DNA from: Chara braunii
Taxonomy: Eukaryota; Streptophyta; Charophyceae; Charales; Characeae
Length of the DNA stretch: 23,512 nucleotides
Assembly: GCA_003427395.1 (NCBI GenBank)
Contig: BFEA01000320.1
Location: 580,774-604,285, forward strand
Reading direction: 5' to 3'
The notes under the pieces were generated by a model. The model had not been told where the DNA came from. It ran no database searches and worked only from the letters and a program-made list of their open reading frames with translations. The position numbers and the translations under genes are program-made. Position 1 is the stretch's first letter. Every line of letters begins with the position of its first letter. Of the stretch, positions 1-9,390 are shown in pieces.

Positions 1-39
<39 letters not shown>

Positions 40-61
40 TCACTCACTCACTCACTCACTC

Positions 62-92
<31 letters not shown>
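1..92. repeat. Compound microsatellite (CA)n-(CACT)n-(CAAT)n
   Basis: The window opens inside a CA dinucleotide run of about 36 bases. It changes into a CACT tetranucleotide run and then a CAAT run ending near 92. Each motif differs from the previous one by a small change, as expected from stepwise slippage and point mutation. The array probably continues to the left of the window. Confidence 0.97.
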
Positions 93-95
<3 letters not shown>

Positions 96-540
96 CCCTT
101 TTTTTAAGTTTTTTGTTTATTTATTTTCAAATTTTGCATCTTTTTTTTTTTTTAAGCACCTCATTTCCCTGAAAAAAAAGAAATCCAATTCTGAAAAAAA
201 TACAGGGTCCTCAGGGACCATATATCTCATGATAAAAAATGGCAAAAAAAAAAATCCTGCTTTTCTTTATATTTTTTTTCAAATTATGTTTAAATCGATT
301 TTAGTTTTTGATTTTTTAAAAATCCTAAACAAAGTCAGATTCCAAAAAAAAAAAAAATAGGGGTGTAGGGTTTTCGAAGCCCTACACCCCCATTTTTTTT
401 ATTTTTGTTTTTGAAGTATTTTTAGGGGGAAAAAAAATAATTAAAAAACCAGGCTGCGGACTGGGCCTCATCGGCCGTGGCCGCCGAGAATCTCGGCCGC
501 AGCGGCCGAAATGCCCGCGGGCGCGGCCGCGGGTGTCACA
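93..540. other. AT-rich non-coding stretch with two hairpins
   Basis: No coding sequence is seen. The stretch is full of A and T runs. It contains a perfect 11-bp inverted repeat at 360-390 (GGGGTGTAGGG, 9-nt spacer, CCCTACACCCC) bracketed by an A run and a T run. An abrupt CpG-rich island at about 454-535 holds an imperfect palindrome at 472-508 (18-bp arms with 15 of 18 positions pairing, centred on 490). The 3' end of LINE copy A probably stops just right of this block, but no poly(A) tail or target duplication could be fixed. Confidence 0.6.
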
Positions 541-637
541 TAGCTAAGCATTGCTTATTCTAATCCCTGGGGTTTTAAGTCCATAGTGAGGAAAGACGTT
601 CTCCTATCAACATTATTGCCCCAAGATCCGGGGATTT

Positions 638-892
638 TGCCGACTTTGCTGTCTCACCAAGTTGGCCTGTTGCTCTTAGGCTGCGCGTTGTTGCCGACTT
701 TGCTGTCTCATCAAGTTGGCCTGTTGCTCTTAGGCTGCTCTTTAACCAGCTCTTAAGCTGCACCATACCACTATAGATCCACCATGGAGAGCCCGCTTTG
801 CTGTCTCACCAAGTTGACCTGTTGCTCTTAGGTTGCTCTTTAACCAGCTCTTAAGCTGCACCGTAGCACTGTAGATCCACCATGGAGAGCCC
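638..892 (-). repeat. Tandem repeats at the 3' tail of LINE copy A
   Basis: Three head-to-tail units overlap the end of ORF2 and the 3' untranslated tail. Unit a is 795-892, unit b is 691-794 and unit c (shorter) is 638-690. All share a core containing CTTTGCTGTCTCA and GTTGCTCTTAGG on the plus strand. Units a and b also share the block around the ORF2 stop codon (GCTGCACC...GATCCACCATGGAGAG). The tandem array therefore includes the last codons of ORF2, and reading continues for about 60 codons in the duplicated tail. Confidence 0.9.
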
Positions 893-3800
893 ACGAAGGG
901 GAAAGGGGTTAGGGAAGTCCGCTGGAGGTCTTAGAGGAACTGCAGCGTCTACCTTAGTCCAATCGTTAAAGCAGATAACATAGTCTCTTTTGAGCTCCTC
1001 ATGACCCAAAACCGGTGCCTGACCTCCTTCCCATGGAATGTAGGCTATCATGCCCCCTCTATCACTCCCCAACCATTCCTCTGAGAATTGCTTGATGACC
1101 TGTGTTATGTCCTTTTTCATATGAAACAGATCTAGTTGTGCTTTCACTTGTTGCCACTGTGCCCTGAGTTCATTTTGGATATATTGCCTGATCATTTATG
1201 TGGCTTCTATTCTGACATCTTCAATTGCATGTATACACCTTTTCTGCCAGAGGGCCCAAATAACAGCTCTCCTCCCCGTTTTAAACATATTGTCCTCGAA
1301 GGGGGAGTTTGTCGGGGAGGACCAAACTTCACATAGGGCTCTCCAGTCCCACGACCATGTGGAGCCAGTGCCCAGCTGTCGCCAGATCCTGTCCCACCAG
1401 CGCCATGTAAGGACCGCGCCCCAGGCACTGCAGAAATATGTGCTTTATAGTCTCTGGGATCTTGTGGTGAGGGAAAGAGGCAAAACAAGATTGGCACCAT
1501 GGCAGTGCTAAACCTCTTTGTTCTAGATACCTGCAGTCTATTAGCCAGTTATTGGTAGGGAGGCAGCGGTGTTCTATCTGCCACTGCAGTGAAGCTAGTG
1601 TTGCAGGCTTGGATCTCACTGCCTTGAACCATCTGATGGGCCGCACGGCATTGTTCCCCACATTCAGTTGGGATATCCAACGCTCACGCACAGTTTCCTT
1701 CACGTTAATCCTCGGTCTCAGGAGGCGGTAGGTTGATTTTACCGATAGAGGGAAAAGCGTCTTATTTTCTTTGCTCCTCATATTTTCTGACGGGTTTCAT
1801 TGCCACTCTTCCGGGTCGAAGGGAAGTTCAGCCAACGGGGTATCGGGGAGGAATGCGAACCAATCCTCCGTGTGTGGAGCACCCGTATGCGGTGTAATTC
1901 ATTATTTTTCCACCATCTCACCATCTCACCATCTCAGGGTAATAGCTCGTGAGCTTGTTACTATCCCCCCGGTGAAAAAGGTTCACCAGTGTTTCCTGTG
2001 CATTTACCACCACAATATTCCCCACACTTTCTGTGTCGTCTGGGAGTGCTACCCAGTCTCCTTCTTGCAGGTGCGGTCCTTTACGCAGGATGTACACCCA
2101 ATCCAGAGGCACAGAGAAGACCAGTTCCTCTAGGTTGTTACTCAAATGGTGGCAATATTTTAGTTTAGGTTTCAACTGTTGTTATGTTTTCCAGTTGTTC
2201 CCTTGTACGTCCCATATGTCTCGGATTCTTACCACCCCCTTTTTGACCCAGCCACACCACGGGGGGTCCGAGCTGCGGAATACTTTCCGTTGTCGGTCCG
2301 TGATATACAGATTCCCAAAGAGGGGTTGCCTCATCACCTTCTCCCACTTGGACGGTCAGCTCTTGTCTAGCACGGGGAGCTGACGCCACGCGCGGAGTGA
2401 CCTAATCCAGAAGTCGTCCCCAGCTATGTCTCGTTTTGTAGCCCCCCATTCCGTATCTCTCTGGTGTTTGGAGGGGCGAGGCATGGACCAAAAACGGTCC
2501 TCGAGCCAAGTCAGCGGGTCAACCTCACAAGGAGCCTGGGGGGCTAATCGTGCAATTTGTTCAAAGGCCAGAGTCGCCCATGGGAGACGGGGGCTGAATA
2601 ACAGCCGCCTAATCCATTGAATTGTTATTGCTGTGACTTAGATAACTGGGTCTAAAATTCCTAGACCGCCCTTGTCTTAGGGTTGAATCATCACTGGCCA
2701 AGCAACTCTATTGATGACATTTGGGAGATTGTTATCCCCTCTCCAGAGCAGCACCTGTAACCTGTCTCTTCAACGCTTTGACCGCCTCCTTGCTAAGGGC
2801 CCATATTGCAGACTTGTACCACAATGAAGCCAGAATGAAATTATTGATGGCCAAGGCCTTACCCACCAGCGATGTCTGTTTGTCGTTCCAGTGAGCGAGT
2901 TTTTTCAGTACAGGTTCCAAAATCCAGTCGTCGTTAGACGTTGGTTTGCCCTCGACTGTCATCATAATACCCAGGACCCGAATTGGGGCCTCTGCGGGTA
3001 CCCATTTGACTCTTGGCTGCCCAGGGGGGCCTACTCCATGGTGATGAATCCATTACCCCAGGGTTTTATTTCCCCAATTGACCGTCATGCCAAACACAGC
3101 TGTGAAACGGTTCATGAGGTTTCTAATCTCCTCCATGTTGGCAGGTGAGGCATCTAGCATAACGGTCAAATCGTCCGCAAACATTGAGCAAACAGGGATG
3201 ACTTTCTCTGGGATGGCGAAGATTTGAAGTTTCTTCAAGTCCTTGTTGGCACGTAGGTTTGCCGCCATCGCTTCCATTATGATGATGAAGAGAAAGGGGG
3301 GCAGCGGGTCCTCTTGGCATACCGACCGCTGCAGCTGAACTTTCGGAGTCAGCATCCCATTAACCTGGACTCTCGTGGTGACGTTCTGGTGCAGAATTGC
3401 AGTCCATCTCCGGAAGAGCGGACCCACGTTCATTTTTTCCATGCATTTGTCCAGGAAGAGTCAGTCTACATGGTCATACGCTTTTTCAAAGTCTATAAAG
3501 ATCACAGCCACATGACATTTGTTTTGTCGTGTCTGTCTCAAAAGCTCGTTTACCAAAAGAATATTATTCTAAATTTTACGCTCTTTAAACCACCAGTACC
3601 TCCGAGCCTATTTTCGACGTGGTACTGGCCAGTACCCGAACTTTTAGGAGGCCGGGCCCGACAACGACTGCTGTTGATAAATCTGATCGGCGGCCGTGAA
3701 AATGTTTCGGCCTCCTGAAAGGTCGGAGGCCGAGTATTTTCGAACCGTCAAAGGTACTGGTGGTTTAACAAAACCTGTTTGCGTAGGGTGTATGAGTGTT

Positions 3801-4556
3801 TCTAGAACAGGGATCATGTGATTCGTCAGGGTTTTTGCAAGCATCTTGTATACAACTGTCAGTAGGGTTATCGGACGGTATATTCTTATATCCATTTTAT
3901 CTTTCTTTTTGTGTAATAGAGTGAGAACACCCTGCCACTAACTCCCCTATGCGTCCGGGTTCCCATACCTGCTCTTAATACTCCATCAGATCTGGGACCA
4001 TGTGGTCCCAGAATGTTTCCCAGAATTCCTTTGGAAAGCCGTCTGGGCTCGACGTTTTTTCCTCCTCCATTTGCAGCAGAGCAGCCCAGATCTCTTCCTT
4101 GGACAGTGGACGGTCTAGATGTGCCTTCTGTTGTTCAGAAAGGCTTTTCGTAAATGGTTGTAAGAAGGTTGCGATCTCTTCTTCCCTAGCCTGTTTCTCC
4201 AGCTGGGCACATTTGGAAGTGAAGAGATCCTTGAAGAAGGAACGTACTACGTGCATACATTGGGGGGTGGAGGTTGTTACTTCCTCACATCCTATGTTTG
4301 TATAATATAGGGCTCCAATGTTCGTCCTTCGTGTTCGTGCTCGGAGTATGCTAAAGAACTTAGTATCCATTGTGCCTTCAGTTCGGTGTCGTGAGATTCG
4401 TGCGGTGATTCGTACGCCTTCTCATCGTTGGGCAGCAAAGGTTTGTAGTTGTTGTTGTAGAGATTGTCTGTTCGACTGATAATTCTAGGTGGTCTTTGAT
4501 GTTTCCTGCTGTTCCAGTTGTTGAAGATCATGAAGTATCTCTATTTCGCTTTTATG
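851..4556 (-). pseudogene. LINE copy A ORF2, 3' part: reverse transcriptase and CCHC knuckle
   Basis: This is the RT half of the LINE polyprotein, which would make cDNA from the element's RNA at the nicked target. Recognisable blocks, in order of translation, are: a pre-RT segment (4,370-3,975); RT fingers with RPITLLTVVYKMLAK and IHPTQTGFV (3,895-3,780); the palm with the catalytic FADD at 3,170-3,181; the thumb region (2,965-2,732); and a C-terminal segment (1,781-1,329) with C-X2-C-X14-H-X4-C. A final block (1,195-851) ends at a TAA. In the palm, the usual Q-G-D-P turn reads QEDP. Frames change repeatedly, stop codons interrupt the palm exit at 3,053 and the stretch at 2,390-2,730, and a 176-bp element splits the fingers. 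Copy B (18,400-22,260) aligns over the whole length. Confidence 0.9.
3585..3768. mobile_element. 176-bp MITE-like element with TTAA flanks
   Basis: The element (3,589-3,764) has perfect 13-bp terminal inverted repeats, ACCACCAGTACCT and AGGTACTGGTGGT. It is flanked on both sides by TTAA (3,585-3,588 and 3,765-3,768). LINE copy B has the uninterrupted sequence at the equivalent site (about 19,270), where one TCAA stands in place of the pair of TTAAs. So 176 bp plus one TTAA were gained here. There is no coding capacity. Inside lie a perfect 16-bp palindrome at 3,621-3,636, which repeats the terminal motif, and an inner inverted pair AGGAGGCC / GGCCTCCT. TTAA duplication is typical of piggyBac-type cut-and-paste elements. 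A TA duplication (Tc1/mariner type) fits the same bases equally well, so the superfamily is open. Confidence 0.85.
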
Positions 4557-6850
4557 TCTGCGGGTCGTTGTCGAGCGCATCGGCCCCCGCGTAAGCAAGG
4601 GCCCTCCCAATCGCGTCACGCAGGAGAAACTTAGGATTTCAACTTCTTAGAGACAACTTGGGAACGACACGGTAACCCGCATCGACCCTTCGTCGCTCCG
4701 GCCGAGTGCGCCAGATGTACATCTCGCGGTCCCCTACGACAGGATAGGTTTTCACGGGGCACAACTTACCTTCCCTAAGGGGTTGTCACCACCCTTAGGG
4801 GCGTATCCCCGCCGAGCTAATGACCCACGTGCGAAAGCTTTTATAATGCAATTGCAGAGGTAGGCCGACCGAGGGCGTTTGCTCGTTCGCTGTAGCATAG
4901 GTATGCATGGTTGAACGCCAAAGTGAACCCGAATGTCGTCAATCCCTGGGGCGTTGATCTCCCAAGAATCGGAACGTACGCCGGTCGACTAGGACGTGAT
5001 ATTCCAAGCGTAAGAAAAGTCTTCGAGCGATCCTAGTCCCTTCTTCCAAAGACAATTAGTAGTTAATCAGACAAACACTTTCAAAAAAAGACTCAGGTCA
5101 ACGTAAGTTGACTTATCTTTTGAATTCGATACAATCATGTATACCACTTATCCAGATCAAATCGTCAAAGGATGACTTGGCTTGTCATTCAACGACGAGT
5201 CATGATAAGTTAACTCGACTTCAAATAACACTTGTCAACAAAAGGATAAAAGCATGATTAACATGCATAGCGACGCTTGAATAGCGTCTGATCGAATCAT
5301 CTTTACTCTGTCTGCCAAAGGCTGGGCTGTCACGACTTTTCGACTTGATGAGATGCATTGCCAAATTATTTCATCCATACCACACTGACTGCTAGCAAAG
5401 AAATGCTGACATCCCAACTGCCAAGCAAAGTTAAGATGTTATTGCTTTAGTGATGACTACACTTTCACTTTTTGGTGTGAATGTCATCCATAAGTAATTC
5501 GGCTACCACTATACAAGTCAGCGACCGATTTAGACAACTGAAGCACTAGTTACCCGGCGAGGACGGGGGTCTGCTTTCAAATTTTGTTGGTTGTCTTGTC
5601 CTCCTGGCCCTCGTTGACCCTGCTGGGAATGGTCGTTCCCGACTCTAGCTATCCAAGCCTTGCTCGCTATATGGACCCTATTGGTCCTCGCTTCTTGTGG
5701 CGAGGCCAACCACAACAAGAGTGTCTAGCCGCGCTCTGTTCCAACTAGTAACCATGAACCAAACTTCTTGTGGCTCAGTTTTCCATGCACGAGTGACCCC
5801 TAAAACGACCACTAAGGGGTATGCTATGACAGTTTCCCTTAACGCGAGGCATCAAGAATCTTAAGGCCGTTTCGTGAATAGGCGTATGTCCTTTTTCTAA
5901 GCGGTGGTTTGAGACACTCCTCGTCCTCGCCCGAGCGAACCTCGGATCTCAGAAGTCGGGCTGGCTCCACCACAACGGTATGGTATCCCCCCGCATAAGC
6001 GGTCCACTCCGAGTCGATAGCAGGGCCGGCCCCTAAGGCAGCGAATCCCCGCCTCAGATGCCTCATAGGAAAAGGAAAGACGTCTATCACGACAGGCAAA
6101 ATGATCCCTCGTCGCCTGACGTCAAGGGTAACTTAGACGAAAAAAGAGATCATAAGAGGAAAAAAAAATCATTCAGACAGGTGGGCATAGACAAAGAGGG
6201 TCATTTGGGAAAGAACGGATAACCTCAGAAAAAAAGTCTATGTCCAATTGATGTTTTCTCCTTCTTTGTGATCGCCTTATTTTATTTTTCTGTCTTCTCT
6301 TTCTTTCGGTTTGACATATACATACGCGTACGGAGATGTGAAAACAACCATTCATTCACCATCTCTCAGCCATATCCCATTTCATTTCAACACGCCTCAC
6401 CTGTAGTCAGATCCAACGAAACAAACCACACAAAGACCACAACACAATCCTTTACTGTTCTCAGACTCTCATTCACATACGCAGACACATTTTCTCTACC
6501 TTTTCTGTGAACATTCAAAGAAACAGGGCCAAGCAAGTGTGGGTCCACACAGGTGTGAGGGGATCTGAGTCATATTAACTGACCTTGAGTGAAGTTGAAG
6601 AGATGGTCCACTTAAGAACGTGTAAAATCGCACTCCAGAGAAAACAATCGTCACAACGAGTCGCCCGTAAGGCGATCCACACCACTCCTTAGAAAAATCG
6701 CTCGCCTCGACACCCTCTCAACACACAATCACCTCCCAGTAATTTGATGGCGTCTCAACGTCGCCGTCACACAAACCGCATCACCATGCCGTTGCTGTCA
6801 ATACCAGAACACGCTGCCACAAAACGTCCCTCACAGCCAAGACAATTTGA
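4557..6850. other. No gene recognised (left part of the insertion)
   Basis: I find no coding sequence, tRNA or rRNA that I can support here. Visible details are a 12-bp palindrome AGATGTACATCT at 4,713-4,724 and paired CCCTAAGGGG / CCCTTAGGGG motifs near 4,773-4,802. A T/C-rich strand begins near 6,250 and turns CA-rich after about 6,350. Short open frames in this part have no recognisable motifs. Confidence 0.55.
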
Positions 6851-7013
6851 GTAATCTCACGCACCACCGTCGTTAATGCTGCCACCAATCACCACTAGTG
6901 TCACCGTGACATCATCATCAGCGTCAACGCGTTGCCGCCGCGTTATGCCAGCACTAACTCAAAAACAAACACGCCGCCACTTTGACGATACTTCCCCTGT
7001 GTCAATGCCTCGT

Positions 7014-7176
7014 CGCCGCAAAAAACGGGCAGCGCTTTCGCGCCACCACCCAAAATCTCAGTGCCGCCACCGCAAAAAATTGGCAGCGCTTCCGCGTCTC
7101 CGTCAAAATCTCAGTGCCGCCGCCGCAAAAAATTGGCAGCGTTTCCGCGTCACCGCCAAAATTTCAGTGCTGCTGT
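7014..7176. repeat. Three tandem units of 53-54 bp
   Basis: The core CGCAAAAAA recurs at 7,017, 7,071 and 7,124. Each time it is followed by GGCAGCG, a TTCCGCG- or TTTCGCG-like segment, a CC-rich segment and a CAAAAT..CAGTGC block. Units are clearly similar but not identical, so the array is old. The period of 53-54 is not a strict multiple of three, and the array is open in more than one frame, which argues against it encoding a repeat protein. Confidence 0.85.
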
Positions 7177-7547
7177 CGCTGCCAAAACCATGCAGCACCT
7201 CCCCAACACTTTTCCAATTATGGTTGCCGTTGTCGTGATGACCACGCAACACCTCCCTTGCGCTGCCGTCAACGGTCGTGGCTATGGCAGCACGTGTCTC
7301 CACCAGATATATCGCAGCTACATCACTCCAACGACTTTCTTCCCCTTTGTAAAGGTGGTCGCTATGGCAGCCTCCACTCTCAATCCTCCAGCAGACCTCC
7401 ACTCTCCACCTCTCTTCACTCACTACTCCAGCCAACAGTCTCTCCTTCAGCAGCCAGCACTCACTCAAGCGAAATGCTAGCAGCACCAACCACAAATAAA
7501 TGCTGACTGGTTGGCTGTTGGCTGTTTTATAGCTAGCTGGAGGCTGA

Positions 7548-7883
7548 GGGCAGGTGCTTTGCCCCCAACCAAAACTCGGAGTGAGTCATGACCCTTGATC
7601 TCAAACGCGATCAAGGGCTAAGAAACTTGATGTTCGAGGCCTTGGTAATGTATCTGGCTGCTACCCCCGGCCAGATCCAGCCTTAAATGGCTGTATAGAG
7701 CCAAGTAGAGCAGACTGTTGAAGTTCAACAGTCTGATGTCAACTCAGAGTCCAGATCCTTCTACTCCTGCATCTGGCCCTGCGTCGCGATTAGATTTGCG
7801 ACGTTCTCTTTTTTTTCCATCTTTTCTCCATCTCTTCCCTTTTTTTTTGTTTTTTTGTGTACCCCGTTCGTCCACAACGAACG
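7548..7883. other. Cluster of seven perfect hairpins (structured RNA candidate)
   Basis: Perfect inverted repeats follow one another: 7,548-7,564 (5 bp), 7,592-7,617 (9 bp, CCCTTGATC/GATCAAGGG), 7,652-7,676 (7 bp, ATCTGGC/GCCAGAT) and 7,711-7,735 (12 bp, CAGACTGTTGAA/TTCAACAGTCTG around one base). Then come 7,751-7,776 (6 bp, CCAGAT/ATCTGG), 7,782-7,803 (6 bp, CGTCGC/GCGACG) and 7,865-7,883 (7 bp, CGTTCGT/ACGAACG). The second, third and fourth start about 60 bp apart. The third and fifth are built from the same CCAGAT words and could swap partners. No RNA family is recognised. The short stems could occur by chance, but the 9-bp and 12-bp ones are unlikely to. Confidence 0.5.
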
Positions 7884-8105
7884 AGTGCCCAAACGACAAG
7901 CACTAAAAAAAAGAAAAACAAACATTTAAATAAAATGTAAGAAAAAAAAAGAAACAGAATGTAAAAAAAATACAAAATACAATCTAAAAAAAAAAGAAAA
8001 CAAAGAAAGAAAAAGAAAAAAAACGAACCCACTTACCTCTAAGAAACGGTCGTCCGTCTTTTAGGTAGAATAGTATAGTTTCAGTTTTTCCGCGACCACG
8101 TAACC

Positions 8106-8334
8106 CTGCGGCCCTGTTGGGAACCGCAGACGACAGGTCGTACCGCCGACTCCCGCTGTTTCAATCGGACGTCAACGACGCGAGGTTCTAAAAAGGTTTA
8201 AGTCTCTTAGTCATACGGTTGGTCTGAGTAACTTTGGCAACGTTAATGTTATCATGTTCCGCAAATCCAACGAAAAGAGTCGGACAACGTCTAGGCTTGA
8301 AAAACTCGGGCAGAAACCCTCACAGGGGTTTCTG
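8106..8334. other. Hairpins near the right end of the insertion
   Basis: A 6-bp stem CTGCGG/CCGCAG spans 8,106-8,129. A perfect 9-bp stem CAGAAACCC/GGGTTTCTG with a 6-nt loop spans 8,311-8,334. The second lies within about 12 bp of the junction with LINE sequence, so it may mark the end of the inserted element. Hairpins close to one end are typical of some rolling-circle elements, but the other hallmarks of those elements were not found. Confidence 0.4.
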
Positions 8335-8345
8335 TCCCAACACCG

Positions 8346-9365
8346 CTAACTGTGACGAGTATTCCTTACATTTTTTATTTAGAAAAAATAACCCGTTGTT
8401 AAACCAGTCTATTTCCTAGGGTATGTGTTGTTTTTGTGTATGTTAAAAGTCCAAGCAATCTGTTATATAGTTTAGGAATGATTTCTGTTTAAGAAGAGAA
8501 ACATTATGCTTATAAAATCCAATCTCGTGGTCGGGTTTTTTACGAAAGGTTAGTGTAACTGTGCACATTTTGTGATCAAGGCCGGTATACGGGCTGCGTG
8601 GTAGGATAGCTGCTAAGAGCATCGAACTCTGCAAAGCTTCTGAGACGAGTATCAGGTCAATCCTAAAGCTGGATTGACCTTCTGTTCCTTCCTTCTGGAG
8701 GCAGGACTAATATTTCGTTTCAGGATGGAGTTTTTGGAAGGTGTCGAAAAGTTTCAGTGATAGACATAGGTATTGGACCATCCTCTCATCTTCCTCGATG
8801 TAGGGAGGGGCGGGGGGAGGGTAATCGCCCATCCATGGATCCGTGGCTGCGTTGTAGTCTCCAGCGATTATGATCGGGACTTCGGTCGGGATCTATGATT
8901 TGAGTGTCTCGAAAAAGACCTTCCTTTCCCCCATCCCATTGGGGACGAATATACAGATGATACACACTACATCTTGCTCTAGTTTAGCAAGAATTGAGAC
9001 CCATCTTCTTGCTACTTGGTCTGCAGCCCAGTGAATGGGTCTTCCCGAGACTCCGGAAGGAGCCATATGGCGACCCCTGCGCTTCCAGGTTTTGAGGCAT
9101 GTGCTCTAAAAGCTCTATACGACCAGACCAACTTGCGTATTCTGTTGTGTTCTGGGGAGTCCATTAGGTGGGTCTCCTGAACACAAATGACGTCTGGCCA
9201 ATTCCTACCCCCCACCCCCCTAATCAGGTCCCAAATTGGTTGTCGTTTCTCGTATTTTACTGTGGCTAAACCGTTCACGTTGAGGGACCGTAGGTCCAGG
9301 TCTGTTGCCCTTTGGCATTGATTCTAGATCTTGTCTTTACCGTATACTGCGTTCACATGATCCAT
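8346..9365 (-). pseudogene. LINE copy A ORF2, 5' part: APE-type endonuclease
   Basis: This is the N-terminal endonuclease of the LINE polyprotein, the enzyme that nicks the genomic target to prime reverse transcription. The likely start is the ATG at 9,363-9,365. Copy B has an ATG at the matching place, followed by the same residue pattern (M-D-x-V-x-A-V-Y-G-K-D). Conserved motifs on the minus strand are SLNVNG (active-site Asn region), CVQETHL with the metal-binding Glu at 9,174-9,176, GDYN at 8,851-8,862, and LDHKM with the catalytic His at 8,572-8,574. It is broken by an in-frame TAG about 14 codons after the start and by further stops and frameshifts around 8,650-9,010. The reading then runs into the 3.8-kb insertion at about 8,345. 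Confidence 0.88.
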
Positions 9366-9390
9366 TCAGACTTATCCGTGATAGAAATTG

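Larger units (their letters stand above)
4557..8345. mobile_element. Unidentified insertion of about 3.8 kb splitting LINE copy A ORF2
   Basis: LINE copy A matches copy B continuously from 9,365 down to about 8,346 (the TTAGCGG side). It resumes at about 4,556 with the very next part of copy B (near 18,470-18,480). Everything between is therefore foreign to the LINE. I see no open frame with recognisable protein motifs on either strand, no paired long terminal repeats and no clear target duplication. The left 2 kb is mixed-composition unique-looking sequence. The middle (about 6,300-7,490) is rich in CA and CGC-type triplets. The right part holds many perfect hairpins and A/T-rich tracts. It could be a non-autonomous retroelement, several nested insertions, or captured host DNA. 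Boundaries are accurate only to about 10 bases. Confidence 0.7.

Noticed and set aside
3314-3718. Plus-strand open frame of 134 codons
   Set aside because: It is antisense to the LINE reverse transcriptase and runs into the MITE, so it is a shadow frame.
4640-4760. Short resemblance to small-subunit rRNA (CTTCTTAGAGA and nearby CG-rich words)
   Set aside because: Only about 11 bases match and the flanking rRNA helices are absent, so it is likely chance.
6876-7506. Overlapping plus-strand open frames rich in Arg, Gln, Pro and Ser
   Set aside because: They arise from a CA/CGC-rich region with 53-54-bp tandem units whose period breaks the frame. No conserved motif is seen.
7548-7883. Regularly spaced inverted repeats considered as a CRISPR array
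   Set aside because: The repeated units are not identical to each other and the context is eukaryotic. They are distinct hairpins, not a direct repeat with spacers.
4557-8345. LTR retrotransposon with TGT...ACA ends
   Set aside because: Bases near the ends can be read that way. However, no long direct repeat links the two ends, and no primer-binding site, gag or pol is seen.
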